A DNA stretch of 8,584 nucleotides from Christiangramia sp. (GCA_024644145.1 JAHELO010000016.1:3595-12178), one strand, 5' to 3'. Shown: positions 1-7,565, counted from the stretch's first letter. Notes: generated by a model from the sequence alone, not told the origin. Program-made: numbers and translations.

Positions 1-2886
1 CTGAACACCCTGAACTTTGTAAGCCGAGACAGCATTTCTGTTTTTAAGGGTGATGTAATTATGAATATGAAGGGGACCACTGTAGATAATGTATTCGGGG
101 ATATTCTACTCTTAAATACTTCCTACAGGAATCAGAATGATCTGTATTATTTTGATGATCTAAATATAACGTCAAGTTTTGAGGGTCCTGTTAGAACCAT
201 TACCATCAACTCACCAGATGTAATTAACGGGGAAGTTTCCGGTGTTTTCAATATTAAGGAAGTGGGGTCTTTGGTAGAGAATTCCATTGGTAGTATTTAT
301 ACAAATTATAAAGCGAAGACCATTACTACCAATCAGTATATGGAATTCGATTTTGATATTTATAACCAGATTGTTGAAGTGTTTTTTCCTCAAATAGAAC
401 TGGCGCCCAATACATTTATAAGAGGTAGAGTGGAGTCTGATGAATCTGAATTCCGGTTGACCTTTAAATCTCCAAGGATAGATGTCTTTGAGAATATGAT
501 AGAGAACATTAACCTTCAGGTAGATAATACAAACCCTATTTATAATACTTTTTTCGAAGCAGATAGTGTAGCTACCAATTTGTACAATTTTTCTGAATTC
601 AGCTTTATTAATGTTACCCAGAGAGATACCCTGTTTATACGTTCAGAATTTAAAGGAGGAAAATCAAATGAAGATGTATTCAATTTAAACCTGTTCCATA
701 CGATCAACGAAAACAATAAATCTGTTGTGGGAATTCAGAGATCAGATTTCAGGTTTAAGGATAAGGTCTGGTATCTTAATGAAGAGAGCAACCGTAGTAA
801 TAAGATCGTATTCGATAATAATTTCCGGGATTTGCAAATAGATTCCCTGGTGATGAGCCATAAGAATGAGGAGATCAGGCTTAGTGGGGCGATGCGGGAT
901 TCTACTTATAAGAATTTTAAGATGAAATTTGCTAATGTAGATATTGGCAAGATCACTCCTGAAATAGACAGTTTGCATCTCGCCGGGACGCTGAATGGGG
1001 ACCTGGATCTTCTTCAGGAGAGTGGTGCATATTTCCCTAATACAAATTTAAAGGTTGATTCGCTGAAAGTTAACGATATTCTAATGGGAGATCTCCGGCT
1101 GGATGTAGAAGGCAATAATGATCTCACCAATTATTCGGTGTATGCATTGCTTAAAAAAGAAGGCTTTGAATCGTTATCTGCCATTGGAGATATTAATGTT
1201 GGCCGGGATGAACCATTGATAGACCTTGAAGTGAATCTCAACCGGCTAAACATGTCTATATTCACCCCATTAGGTGCTGATGTTCTAACCGATATCAGGG
1301 GATTTGCAACTGGTAGGGCATTCGTAACCGGAAATTATAAAAATCCTAATTTTTCTGGTAGTATCAGGTTGAACAAGGCCGGCTTAAGAATTCCTTATTT
1401 GAATGTAGATATTGATTTTCAGGATGAAGCCCGTGTAAATCTTACGAAACAAAAATTTGTATTTGACAATATAGATATTGTTGATTCCAAGTATAAAACT
1501 TCCGGAATTCTGGACGGGACCATATCGCACCGTAATTTTTCTGAATGGTTTCTGGATCTTTCTCTTCAGTCTAACAGAATGCTTGTATTAGACACCAAGG
1601 CAGATGAGGATGCCTTGTATTACGGAACCGCATTTATAGATGGTGAGGCCACCATAAAAGGTCCTACAGATGAATTGGTAATAGACGTGACGGCAGCCAC
1701 TGCAAGAGGCACGGTCTTTAAAATTCCATTAAGTGATACAGAATCTGTTGGGGATAATTCTTTTATCAGATTCCTTAGCCCGGAGGAGAAGGCCGCTAAA
1801 CTGGCCGGGGAAGATATAGAGATCCCGGAGGTAAAAGGTGTAGAACTTATTTTTGACCTCGATGTTACCAATGCAGCAGAAGTGGAGATAGTAGTAGATA
1901 AAACCAGTGGTAGTACCCTAAGGGGTCGTGGCTCAGGAAACCTCCTTCTTGAAATCAATACCAACGGAAAATTTAACATGTGGGGAGACTTCGTGGTGTA
2001 TGAAGGGGTTTATAATTTTAAATATGCCGGGTTGGTTCAAAAAGTATTTACAGTAGAATCTGGAGGTAGTATTAACTGGAATGGTGACCCAATGGGAGCT
2101 CAATTAGACGTGAGCGCTGTTTATTCTTTAAATGCGAATCCCGCAGTGTTGCTGGAAAATCCTTCTGTTAATCGCAAGATTCCGGTAGAAGTGGTGATAA
2201 ATTTGCAGGGAGACATAGAGCAACCAGAAATAGGATTTGAAATAGACTTCCCTAGTGCCAGTTCAACTGTAAAATCTGAGCTTCAGTACAGGATAGATGA
2301 CCGTGCGAGTACAGAATTACAGGCACTTTTTCTGGTTACTCAGGGAACATTTTACAGTGAATTTGGTTTAAAAGGGGCTGCCATCTACGGAACTCTTGCC
2401 GAAAGGGCATCGAGTATCGTAAATGATATTTTCGCCGATGATGATGGTAAATTCCAGGTGGGTGTAAATTATGTTCAGGGTGATCGTACCCCAGATCAGC
2501 AAACCGTGGATAGGTTCGGGCTAACGCTTTCTACACAAATCACAGATCGCGTGATAATAAACGGGCAGGTGGGAGTACCTATTGGAGGTGTGACAGAATC
2601 TGTTATTATTGGTGATCTGGAAATTGAATTTCTCCTAAATGAGGATGGAAGCCTAAGGGCGAAAGTGTTTAACCGGGAGAACAATATTCAGTTCATAGGG
2701 GAAGAAATTGGATTCACACAGGGAGTAGGCCTTTCCTATAATGTAGATTTTGATACCTTCAAGGAGCTTATCCGGAAAATTGCCAACACTCAGCTGGTAA
2801 TACCAGAAGAAAAAATTGAAAAAGTTGAAGCCGCCAATTCTCCGGCTCCAGCGTATATCAATTTTTCCGGGGTAAGCGACAACTAA
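1..2886 (+). CDS. tamB: TamB-like translocation/assembly protein, C-terminal part (5' end outside window)
   Basis: The reading frame is open from base 1, so the ATG at 61 is internal and the true start lies upstream; 961 residues are visible. What is seen: long stretches of alternating polar and hydrophobic residues, as in the beta-helical groove of AsmA/TamB proteins, then the conserved C-terminal TamB domain (DUF490). Counting from base 1, its signatures are WGDFVVYEGVYNFKY at about 661-675 and GGSINWNGDPMGAQLDVSAVY starting at about 688. The last ~140 residues (YVQGDRTPDQQ, TQITDRVIINGQVGVP) form a strand-rich tail typical of Bacteroidota TamB. TamB is anchored in the inner membrane and spans the periplasm; in proteobacteria it works with the Omp85 protein TamA and helps carry phospholipids to the outer membrane. 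No tamA is visible. The N-terminal anchor is outside the window. The family call is firm; the exact cargo is unknown. Confidence 0.9.
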   Translation: MNTLNFVSRDSISVFKGDVIMNMKGTTVDNVFGDILLLNTSYRNQNDLYYFDDLNITSSFEGPVRTITINSPDVINGEVSGVFNIKEVGSLVENSIGSIYTNYKAKTITTNQYMEFDFDIYNQIVEVFFPQIELAPNTFIRGRVESDESEFRLTFKSPRIDVFENMIENINLQVDNTNPIYNTFFEADSVATNLYNFSEFSFINVTQRDTLFIRSEFKGGKSNEDVFNLNLFHTINENNKSVVGIQRSDFRFKDKVWYLNEESNRSNKIVFDNNFRDLQIDSLVMSHKNEEIRLSGAMRDSTYKNFKMKFANVDIGKITPEIDSLHLAGTLNGDLDLLQESGAYFPNTNLKVDSLKVNDILMGDLRLDVEGNNDLTNYSVYALLKKEGFESLSAIGDINVGRDEPLIDLEVNLNRLNMSIFTPLGADVLTDIRGFATGRAFVTGNYKNPNFSGSIRLNKAGLRIPYLNVDIDFQDEARVNLTKQKFVFDNIDIVDSKYKTSGILDGTISHRNFSEWFLDLSLQSNRMLVLDTKADEDALYYGTAFIDGEATIKGPTDELVIDVTAATARGTVFKIPLSDTESVGDNSFIRFLSPEEKAAKLAGEDIEIPEVKGVELIFDLDVTNAAEVEIVVDKTSGSTLRGRGSGNLLLEINTNGKFNMWGDFVVYEGVYNFKYAGLVQKVFTVESGGSINWNGDPMGAQLDVSAVYSLNANPAVLLENPSVNRKIPVEVVINLQGDIEQPEIGFEIDFPSASSTVKSELQYRIDDRASTELQALFLVTQGTFYSEFGLKGAAIYGTLAERASSIVNDIFADDDGKFQVGVNYVQGDRTPDQQTVDRFGLTLSTQITDRVIINGQVGVPIGGVTESVIIGDLEIEFLLNEDGSLRAKVFNRENNIQFIGEEIGFTQGVGLSYNVDFDTFKELIRKIANTQLVIPEEKIEKVEAANSPAPAYINFSGVSDN

Positions 2887-2907
2887 CAAAAATTTAATAT
2901 AGATTTA

Positions 2908-2938
2908 GTTCAGTTTCATTTCTATGCCTGTAAATTTG
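2908..2938 (+). promoter_or_regulatory. Possible Bacteroidota-type promoter for pfkA-mgsA
   Basis: TAAATTTG at 2931-2938 is an exact match to the Bacteroidota -7 element TAnnTTTG. The -33 element is poor: GTTC at 2908-2911, 19 bases upstream, instead of TTTG. Transcription would start near 2945, leaving a leader of about 65 bases before pfkA. It lies in the 123-base gap after the tamB-like gene, where I see no hairpin terminator, so read-through from tamB is also possible. Confidence 0.4.
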
Positions 2939-2981
2939 GCGGAAATAGGGCTTTATGTGCTATTCTTAAAATTTAGTTTGT

Positions 2982-2993
2982 AGATTTAAATCT
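2982..2993. repeat. 12-base perfect palindrome upstream of pfkA
   Basis: AGATTTAAATCT reads the same on both strands and ends 16 bases before the pfkA ATG. It could be a small operator or a weak mRNA hairpin near the start codon. In DNA this AT-rich a palindrome of this size can occur by chance, and no second copy was noticed in the other intergenic gaps. Confidence 0.3.
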
Positions 2994-3009
2994 TCAATAA
3001 AAATCTTTT

Positions 3010-3996
3010 ATGGCTAAAAAAGTTAGACGTATCGGCGTGATGACCTCTGGGGGAGATTCACCAGGAATGAATGCCGCGATAAGGGCAGTAGTTAGAACCT
3101 GTGCATACTATCATACAGATTGTGTGGGATATTACAGGGGATTTCAGGGAATGATTAATGCAGAATCTATTAATTTAAATGCACGAAGCGTTCGTAATAT
3201 CGTTAACCAGGGTGGTACCATATTGCAGTCTGCCCGGTCTAAAGAATTTTTAACTGAAGAAGGAAGAGCTAAAGCAGCCAAGAATTTAATCGATGCGGAA
3301 GTGGATGCCATGATCCTGATTGGTGGGGATGGTACCTTTAGAGGAGGACAGGTTTTTAGTGAGGAACATAATATCCCTGTGATCGGAGTTCCGGGTACCA
3401 TAGATAATGATATTTACGGCACCCATTATACCATTGGGTATGACACCGCATTGAATACAGTTGTAGAAGCTATAGATAAGATTCGTGATACCGCCAGTTC
3501 TCACAACCGATTGTTTTTCGTGGAAGTGATGGGTAGAGATGCCGGGTTTATTGCTTTGAACAGCGGAATAGGGGCTGGGGCTGAAGAGATACTTATTCCT
3601 GAAGAAGACCTGGGACTTGAAAGACTTTTGGATTCTCTCGAAAGGAGTAGAAGGGCAGGTAAAACCTCCAGCATCGTGGTGGTATCTGAAGGCGATAAGA
3701 TCGGGAAAAATGTTTTTGAACTGGCCGAATACGTTAAGAAAAACCTCCCATATTATGATGCCAGAGTAACGGTATTAGGGCATATTCAAAGAGGCGGACG
3801 ACCAAGTTGTTTTGACAGGGTGCTTGCCAGCAGACTTTCGGTTAAAGCAGTTGAACTACTGCTGGACGGAAAGAAAAACCTTATGGTGGGGATGATGAAC
3901 AATGAAATTGAATCCTGTAGTTTAGACCAGGCATTTAAAGGTAAACATACCATTAATAAGGATCTGCTAAGGATCTCTGAAATACTTTCTACCTAA
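3010..3996 (+). CDS. pfkA: ATP-dependent 6-phosphofructokinase
   Basis: This cytoplasmic enzyme phosphorylates fructose 6-phosphate to fructose 1,6-bisphosphate with ATP, the committed step of glycolysis. The 328-residue length fits the bacterial PfkA family (E. coli about 320). Visible motifs are the nucleotide loop TSGGDSPGMNAAIR (12-25), GGDGT (105-109), PGTIDND (128-134) with catalytic Asp132, SSHNR with Arg167, MGRDAG (174-179), and GHIQRGG (257-263). Gly108 and Gly129 sit where pyrophosphate-dependent enzymes carry Asp and Lys, so ATP is the expected donor. Aligned by eye with E. coli, some effector-site residues are kept (Arg25, Arg29, Arg159, Glu192, Lys218), while the positions of Arg54 and Lys211 appear to be Ala. 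The ATG at 3010 begins directly before the conserved RRIGVMTSGGD strand. There is no Shine-Dalgarno sequence, only A/T-rich leader. mgsA follows after one base, so the two share a transcript. Confidence 0.97.
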   Translation: MAKKVRRIGVMTSGGDSPGMNAAIRAVVRTCAYYHTDCVGYYRGFQGMINAESINLNARSVRNIVNQGGTILQSARSKEFLTEEGRAKAAKNLIDAEVDAMILIGGDGTFRGGQVFSEEHNIPVIGVPGTIDNDIYGTHYTIGYDTALNTVVEAIDKIRDTASSHNRLFFVEVMGRDAGFIALNSGIGAGAEEILIPEEDLGLERLLDSLERSRRAGKTSSIVVVSEGDKIGKNVFELAEYVKKNLPYYDARVTVLGHIQRGGRPSCFDRVLASRLSVKAVELLLDGKKNLMVGMMNNEIESCSLDQAFKGKHTINKDLLRISEILST

Positions 3997-3997
3997 T

Positions 3998-4363
3998 ATG
4001 ATGACCATTGCTATAATAGCCCACGATGGCAAGAAGCCCGAAATGGTTCAGTTTTTAAATGAATTTAGCGAGACTCTTCATTCTAATGAAATTAAACTGA
4101 TTGCTACCGGCACCACTGGATCAAAAACCGAAGCTGCCGGATATAAAGTTGAAAAATTACTTTCTGGCCCTTTAGGCGGTGATGCTCAAATAGCGTCGAG
4201 GATCGCAGAAGGTTTGGTGGATATGGTCATATTTTTCAGGGATCCAATGGATAAGCACCCACACGAGCCTGATATTTTTATGCTTATGAGGCTATGTGAT
4301 GTGCATAATATACCTCTGGCCACCAATCCGGCAACTGCAAGGTTGCTTATTAAAGGTCTTTAG
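3998..4363 (+). CDS. mgsA: Methylglyoxal synthase (short form)
   Basis: The enzyme converts dihydroxyacetone phosphate to methylglyoxal plus phosphate in the cytosol, a glycolytic bypass that frees phosphate when triose phosphates build up. The 121 residues carry the family motifs: AHDGKK (8-13) with His9 and Asp10, the phosphate loop ATGTTG (36-41), SGPLGGDAQ (56-64) with catalytic Asp62, FFRDP (79-83) with Asp82, and PHEPD (88-92) with His89 and Asp92. These match E. coli His19, Asp20, Asp71, Asp91, His98 and Asp101. The protein stops just after NPATARLLIKGL, about 20 residues earlier than the E. coli and B. subtilis enzymes. Two adjacent ATGs (3998 and 4001) could serve as start. Only one base separates it from the pfkA stop, with no room for its own ribosome site or promoter, so translational coupling to pfkA is likely. 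It ends three bases from ridA, which is convergent. Confidence 0.94.
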   Translation: MMTIAIIAHDGKKPEMVQFLNEFSETLHSNEIKLIATGTTGSKTEAAGYKVEKLLSGPLGGDAQIASRIAEGLVDMVIFFRDPMDKHPHEPDIFMLMRLCDVHNIPLATNPATARLLIKGL

Positions 4364-4366
4364 ATT

Positions 4367-4750
4367 TTAGAATTTAACAGCTATTGCGCTAATTTCAACA
4401 TTTACAAATTTCGGGAGATTAGCAACTTCCACAGTTTCTCTGGCCGGTGCATTTTCAGACTCAAAATAACGAGAGTATACCTCATTGATCTTACTGAAAT
4501 TATTCATGTCACTAATAAAAATGGAAGTCTTTACCACATTTTCGAGGCTTAGACCTGCTTCTGTAAGAATAGCTTTAAGATTTTCCAAAACCTGCACTGT
4601 TTCTTCTTCAAGGTCTTCGGTATTCAGGTCTCCGGTTTTTGGATCTATCGCGATCTGGCCTGAAATATAAAGGGTGTTACCTGCAAAAACAGCTTGATTA
4701 TATGGGCCTATAGGTGCCGGTGCATTGTGTGTTTGTACGATCTTTTTCAT
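4367..4750 (-). CDS. ridA: RidA family 2-iminobutanoate/2-iminopropanoate deaminase
   Basis: RidA (YjgF/YER057c/UK114 family) hydrolyses the reactive enamines and imines released by PLP enzymes such as threonine dehydratase to keto acids and ammonia, which protects other PLP enzymes. The protein has 127 residues, the usual size, and forms trimers in the family. Visible features are PIGPYNQA (13-20) with Tyr17, LYISGQIAIDP (27-37) with Ser30, and the C-terminal signature PARETVEVANLPKFVNVEI (102-120), containing Arg104, the carboxylate-binding residue (E. coli Arg105), and Glu119. The complete catalytic set argues for a true RidA and not one of the Arg-lacking Rid subgroups. It lies 66 bases downstream of lptD on the same strand; that gap is AT-rich and holds no TAnnTTTG promoter match and no GC-rich hairpin, so it is probably carried on the lptD transcript. 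The ATG is preceded by A-rich sequence without a Shine-Dalgarno motif. Confidence 0.95.
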   Translation of the reverse strand: MKKIVQTHNAPAPIGPYNQAVFAGNTLYISGQIAIDPKTGDLNTEDLEEETVQVLENLKAILTEAGLSLENVVKTSIFISDMNNFSKINEVYSRYFESENAPARETVEVANLPKFVNVEISAIAVKF

Positions 4751-4816
4751 AGTCTCATTTTTAATAATATCAAAAATTTTTTAAGAATGGGTTAAAGCAA
4801 AACGTACTAAATATAC

Positions 4817-7510
4817 TTATAGTCTTCTATCTGGCGCTCTTCGCTTATCGTATTTAATATCACTTAATACATTTGCCTTGATCCTGATAAGGAAGTTCCA
4901 GGATTTCCTTGTACCGAATGGGACCCAACTGAAGCTCATCATCCAGCTGTTAAGGTCTCTTTGAAATCTTAGCTGTGTAGGTGTTACTCCGTTATTTACA
5001 AGATCATAACCCGAACTAACACCAATTTGCCATTTAGGTGCGAGTTCCACATTACCGTTAAACATAATGGAATGCGCCGAGATCTCACTTTGCCTGGCAC
5101 GGTTAGAATAATTCATGGAATAAGCTAAACGCACATCCCATGGTATTTTATAATTATACCACGAGCTTTCATTTTCTTTTTCTTTTCCTTCAAACGGATC
5201 TTTTTCAAAAAGTTCTCCATCCGGGCCCATTCCCTTTCCGAAGAGATCATCAGGCCTACCTCCATTTCTAAAGGTCTCATTGTCCAGTTCATCTGTCTCT
5301 TCTTTTTCGCCACCTTCAAAATCCTTACTGGAAAAAGAATAGCCAAAGTTAACACTACCATTGGTAAGCCGGAATAAGCTTCCGCCGTTTTCAATATTAA
5401 GTTTGTCTATCCTGCGGTTATTATTATCCAGGGCATATACATCGAGACTCCCGCCAAAATTTATATCAAGCTTGTTCTTTACAATCGGTATGGAACCACG
5501 AAGGGAAATGGGAGATAATTTCAGGGAGTCACCGGCAAGATTATAACTTGTGCTAACGCTAAAGTTATTTAATAAGGTTATTCTTTTAGGCTCAGTAGCT
5601 GTGCTGTCTTTATCTCTCACTTTAGCCTCAAAAGTATTGCTTAAACTAAGGCCAATGGAACTGGAAAAATTCCTGCCAGGTGCGCCGTATAAAGTTCCAT
5701 CAAACCTTGAATAGTCTACCAGTTCAATCTGGCCTGGTATATTCCGGCTGTCCCGCTCATAAGTATCATAAAACCTGTCAAAACCGGGATTGATATTATA
5801 ACTAATAGAAGGCCTCATCACATGTCTTATAGCCTGTATCTTTTTATTTTTTCCAAAATTCTTTAAACCATAAATGGTGGTTCCAATACTGGCATTGAAA
5901 TTATAGGTTCGGTAAGAATCAAAGCCGCTAATGGTGTCAATAACCACATCGTCAAGAACGGGGTCATAAGATCTCTCAAAGGTTTTTGAAACCCATGTTT
6001 CCTCGTAACTGGTTCCTGTACTAACACTCAGGAATTTGAATAGTTTAAAATTCGTAGATAAAGGTATGGAGTGCTGGGCGCCAACTCTGGCATCGCGGAA
6101 CATTTCGGGTTTAAAGAATAACGAATCTACCGTATTCATTTGATTTTCTGCCCTTAAACTATACTGGAAATTTACATTCTGAATAAGACCCTTTTTCGCT
6201 CCACCTGAAGGTGCAAAAGGGTAAATCCTGGACATACTTAATTGTAGGGTAGGTAAACTAAGATTTATTTCCTGGGTCCTGGTATTTTGCGAATGCCGGG
6301 CAGCTAAACTTAGATTTACCTGGGGTTCCCCTGGAAAGGTCTTGCTATAAGAAACAGAAGAGCTTAAGGTATTGTTCAGGTAATTTCCCTGGTTAGACTG
6401 ATTGATGGATTCCGCATAATATTCACTACTACCAAGGTTTACCGAAGCAGAAAATCTTGAACTGGGATTGGCCTTAGCATCCTGGCTATGGCTCCATTGA
6501 ATATTATATGAAGAACGTTCGCTAAAATCTGGAAAACCTCTTTCACTGTTAAATAATTTCTCATATCTCACCCTGGCATTACCTCTGTACCTGTACCGTT
6601 TGGCGTAGTTGGAAGAAAATTCGAGCGTATAGGAACCATTGGTATAATAACTTCCGAGTGTTAAGAGATCTACATAATCGCTTATCGCAAAATAATATCC
6701 GCCGTTCTGGAGATTGTATCCATACTGGCTGTCTCCAAATGATGGAATAATAAATCCGGAGGTTTCTTCTTCGGTTAGGGGGAAATATCCAAAAGGTAAT
6801 CCCAGTGGGGTAGGCACGTCTGCTATGTACATATTTACCAGGCCGGAGACGATCTTTTTCTGCGGTACGAACTTTATTCTCCTTGCATAAAAGAAATATT
6901 CCGGGTCGTCTATATCTTCAGAAGTGGTGAACCTCACATTTTTCATAAAATATACCGAGTCGTTTTCGCGCTTGGTAACCATTCCTTTCACATTGAATTC
7001 AGCTTCCTGTGTCCGTGAATTATAAACCAGTGCTCGCTCGCTCTTAAAATTGAATCTTATGGAATCTGGTTCAACTTTTCTTTGCGCCTGTGTGAAAATA
7101 GGTTTTTGTGTATATGTACCTACAGAGTCTTCAATTCCGTAGGCGTAAACCTCACTTTTTTCATTGTCTATGATTATCAACCCGGCTTCAATGGTCATAT
7201 CCCCAAAAATGATTCGAGCTTCATTATAGAGATACATTTTATTCTCTTTTGGGCTTAATCTCATGTAATCTTTAGCCGTATAATCTACAATGTCTGTTAA
7301 TAACCGGGGTTTTCTAACAGTATCTCTCTTGATGGTATCCTGTTCCTGTAGCTGGCCCACGATCTCCTTTGTGTCTATGGCAGGGGCGATTGAGTCTCTT
7401 TCAGATCTTACTGGAATGGAGTTGGATTCAATCTCCTGTGCATTAAGAATAACTGAAAAGAACAGCGTGAAAACGAAGCAAAAAAGTGTATTGGGGATAT
7501 TTGTTTGCAA
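4817..7510 (-). CDS. lptD: LPS assembly outer-membrane protein LptD (TTG start)
   Basis: LptD is the outer-membrane barrel that, with LptE in proteobacteria, takes LPS from the periplasmic Lpt bridge and inserts it into the outer leaflet. Read from TTG at 7510 the protein has 897 residues. It shows a signal peptide (hydrophobic core 9-22, cleavage near Ala24), a linker, an OstA/LptA-like beta-jellyroll at about 72-230 (LYNEARIIFGDMTIEAG), the conserved PTPLGLPFGYFPLT segment (233-246) leading into the barrel, and then many amphipathic strands to the C-terminus. A strongly acidic, Gly-rich stretch at about 729-783 lies between strands and is probably a surface or periplasmic loop. The only Cys is residue 11 in the signal peptide, so the disulfides needed by E. 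coli LptD are absent. There is no in-frame ATG near the 5' end; an ATC nine codons upstream is an alternative start. Expected neighbours are present: ridA downstream, and a divergent amidase upstream. Confidence 0.92.
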   Translation of the reverse strand: MQTNIPNTLFCFVFTLFFSVILNAQEIESNSIPVRSERDSIAPAIDTKEIVGQLQEQDTIKRDTVRKPRLLTDIVDYTAKDYMRLSPKENKMYLYNEARIIFGDMTIEAGLIIIDNEKSEVYAYGIEDSVGTYTQKPIFTQAQRKVEPDSIRFNFKSERALVYNSRTQEAEFNVKGMVTKRENDSVYFMKNVRFTTSEDIDDPEYFFYARRIKFVPQKKIVSGLVNMYIADVPTPLGLPFGYFPLTEEETSGFIIPSFGDSQYGYNLQNGGYYFAISDYVDLLTLGSYYTNGSYTLEFSSNYAKRYRYRGNARVRYEKLFNSERGFPDFSERSSYNIQWSHSQDAKANPSSRFSASVNLGSSEYYAESINQSNQGNYLNNTLSSSVSYSKTFPGEPQVNLSLAARHSQNTRTQEINLSLPTLQLSMSRIYPFAPSGGAKKGLIQNVNFQYSLRAENQMNTVDSLFFKPEMFRDARVGAQHSIPLSTNFKLFKFLSVSTGTSYEETWVSKTFERSYDPVLDDVVIDTISGFDSYRTYNFNASIGTTIYGLKNFGKNKKIQAIRHVMRPSISYNINPGFDRFYDTYERDSRNIPGQIELVDYSRFDGTLYGAPGRNFSSSIGLSLSNTFEAKVRDKDSTATEPKRITLLNNFSVSTSYNLAGDSLKLSPISLRGSIPIVKNKLDINFGGSLDVYALDNNNRRIDKLNIENGGSLFRLTNGSVNFGYSFSSKDFEGGEKEETDELDNETFRNGGRPDDLFGKGMGPDGELFEKDPFEGKEKENESSWYNYKIPWDVRLAYSMNYSNRARQSEISAHSIMFNGNVELAPKWQIGVSSGYDLVNNGVTPTQLRFQRDLNSWMMSFSWVPFGTRKSWNFLIRIKANVLSDIKYDKRRAPDRRL

Positions 7511-7530
7511 TGCTTTAAGTGCTATTTTTG
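7500..7530 (+). promoter_or_regulatory. Bacteroidota-type promoter for the amidase gene
   Basis: TTTG at 7500-7503, a 19-base spacer, and TATTTTTG at 7523-7530 match both elements of the Bacteroidota consensus (TTTG, 19-21 bases, TAnnTTTG). Transcription would start near 7537 and leave a leader of about 110 bases before the amidase ATG. The -33 element lies inside the coding region of lptD, and the TTG start codon of lptD (7508-7510, minus strand) falls within the spacer. Confidence 0.6.
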
Positions 7531-7546
7531 TACGGATTGGCTTGCT

Positions 7547-7556
7547 TTTTGCAAAA
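7547..7556. repeat. 10-base palindrome between the divergent promoters
   Basis: TTTTGCAAAA is a perfect palindrome located between the candidate amidase start (about 7537) and the lptD -7 element (7558-7565). Its position suits a shared operator, but its length and AT content make chance a fair explanation. The rest of the 7511-7646 gap holds no ORF, RNA gene or clear terminator that I can support. Confidence 0.2.
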
Positions 7557-7557
7557 C

Positions 7558-7565
7558 CAAAATTA
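7558..7565 (-). promoter_or_regulatory. Possible -7 element for lptD-ridA
   Basis: On the minus strand this is TAATTTTG, an exact TAnnTTTG match. Transcription would start near 7551, about 40 bases before the TTG start of lptD. I find no TTG on the minus strand at the expected -33 spacing (around 7583-7591), so the promoter would be weak or need an activator. Confidence 0.3.

Noticed and set aside
61..63. ATG as the start of the tamB-like gene
   Set aside because: The same frame is open from base 1 with sensible protein sequence (NFVSRDSISVFKGDV) and the family is much longer, so the start lies upstream of the window.
1620..1979. 119-codon minus-strand ORF inside the tamB-like gene
   Set aside because: It lies fully opposite conserved TamB coding sequence and its Ser/Pro/Arg-rich composition is typical of a shadow frame.
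4748..4759. Four-codon mini-ORF (ATG AGA CTA TGA) overlapping the ridA start on the minus strand
   Set aside because: It could in principle be a leader peptide, but so short an ORF in A-rich DNA is expected by chance and nothing else supports it.
4751..4816. A/T runs between lptD and ridA as a terminator
   Set aside because: The run AAAAATTTTT is self-complementary but has no GC stem, so it does not look like an intrinsic terminator; co-transcription is more likely.
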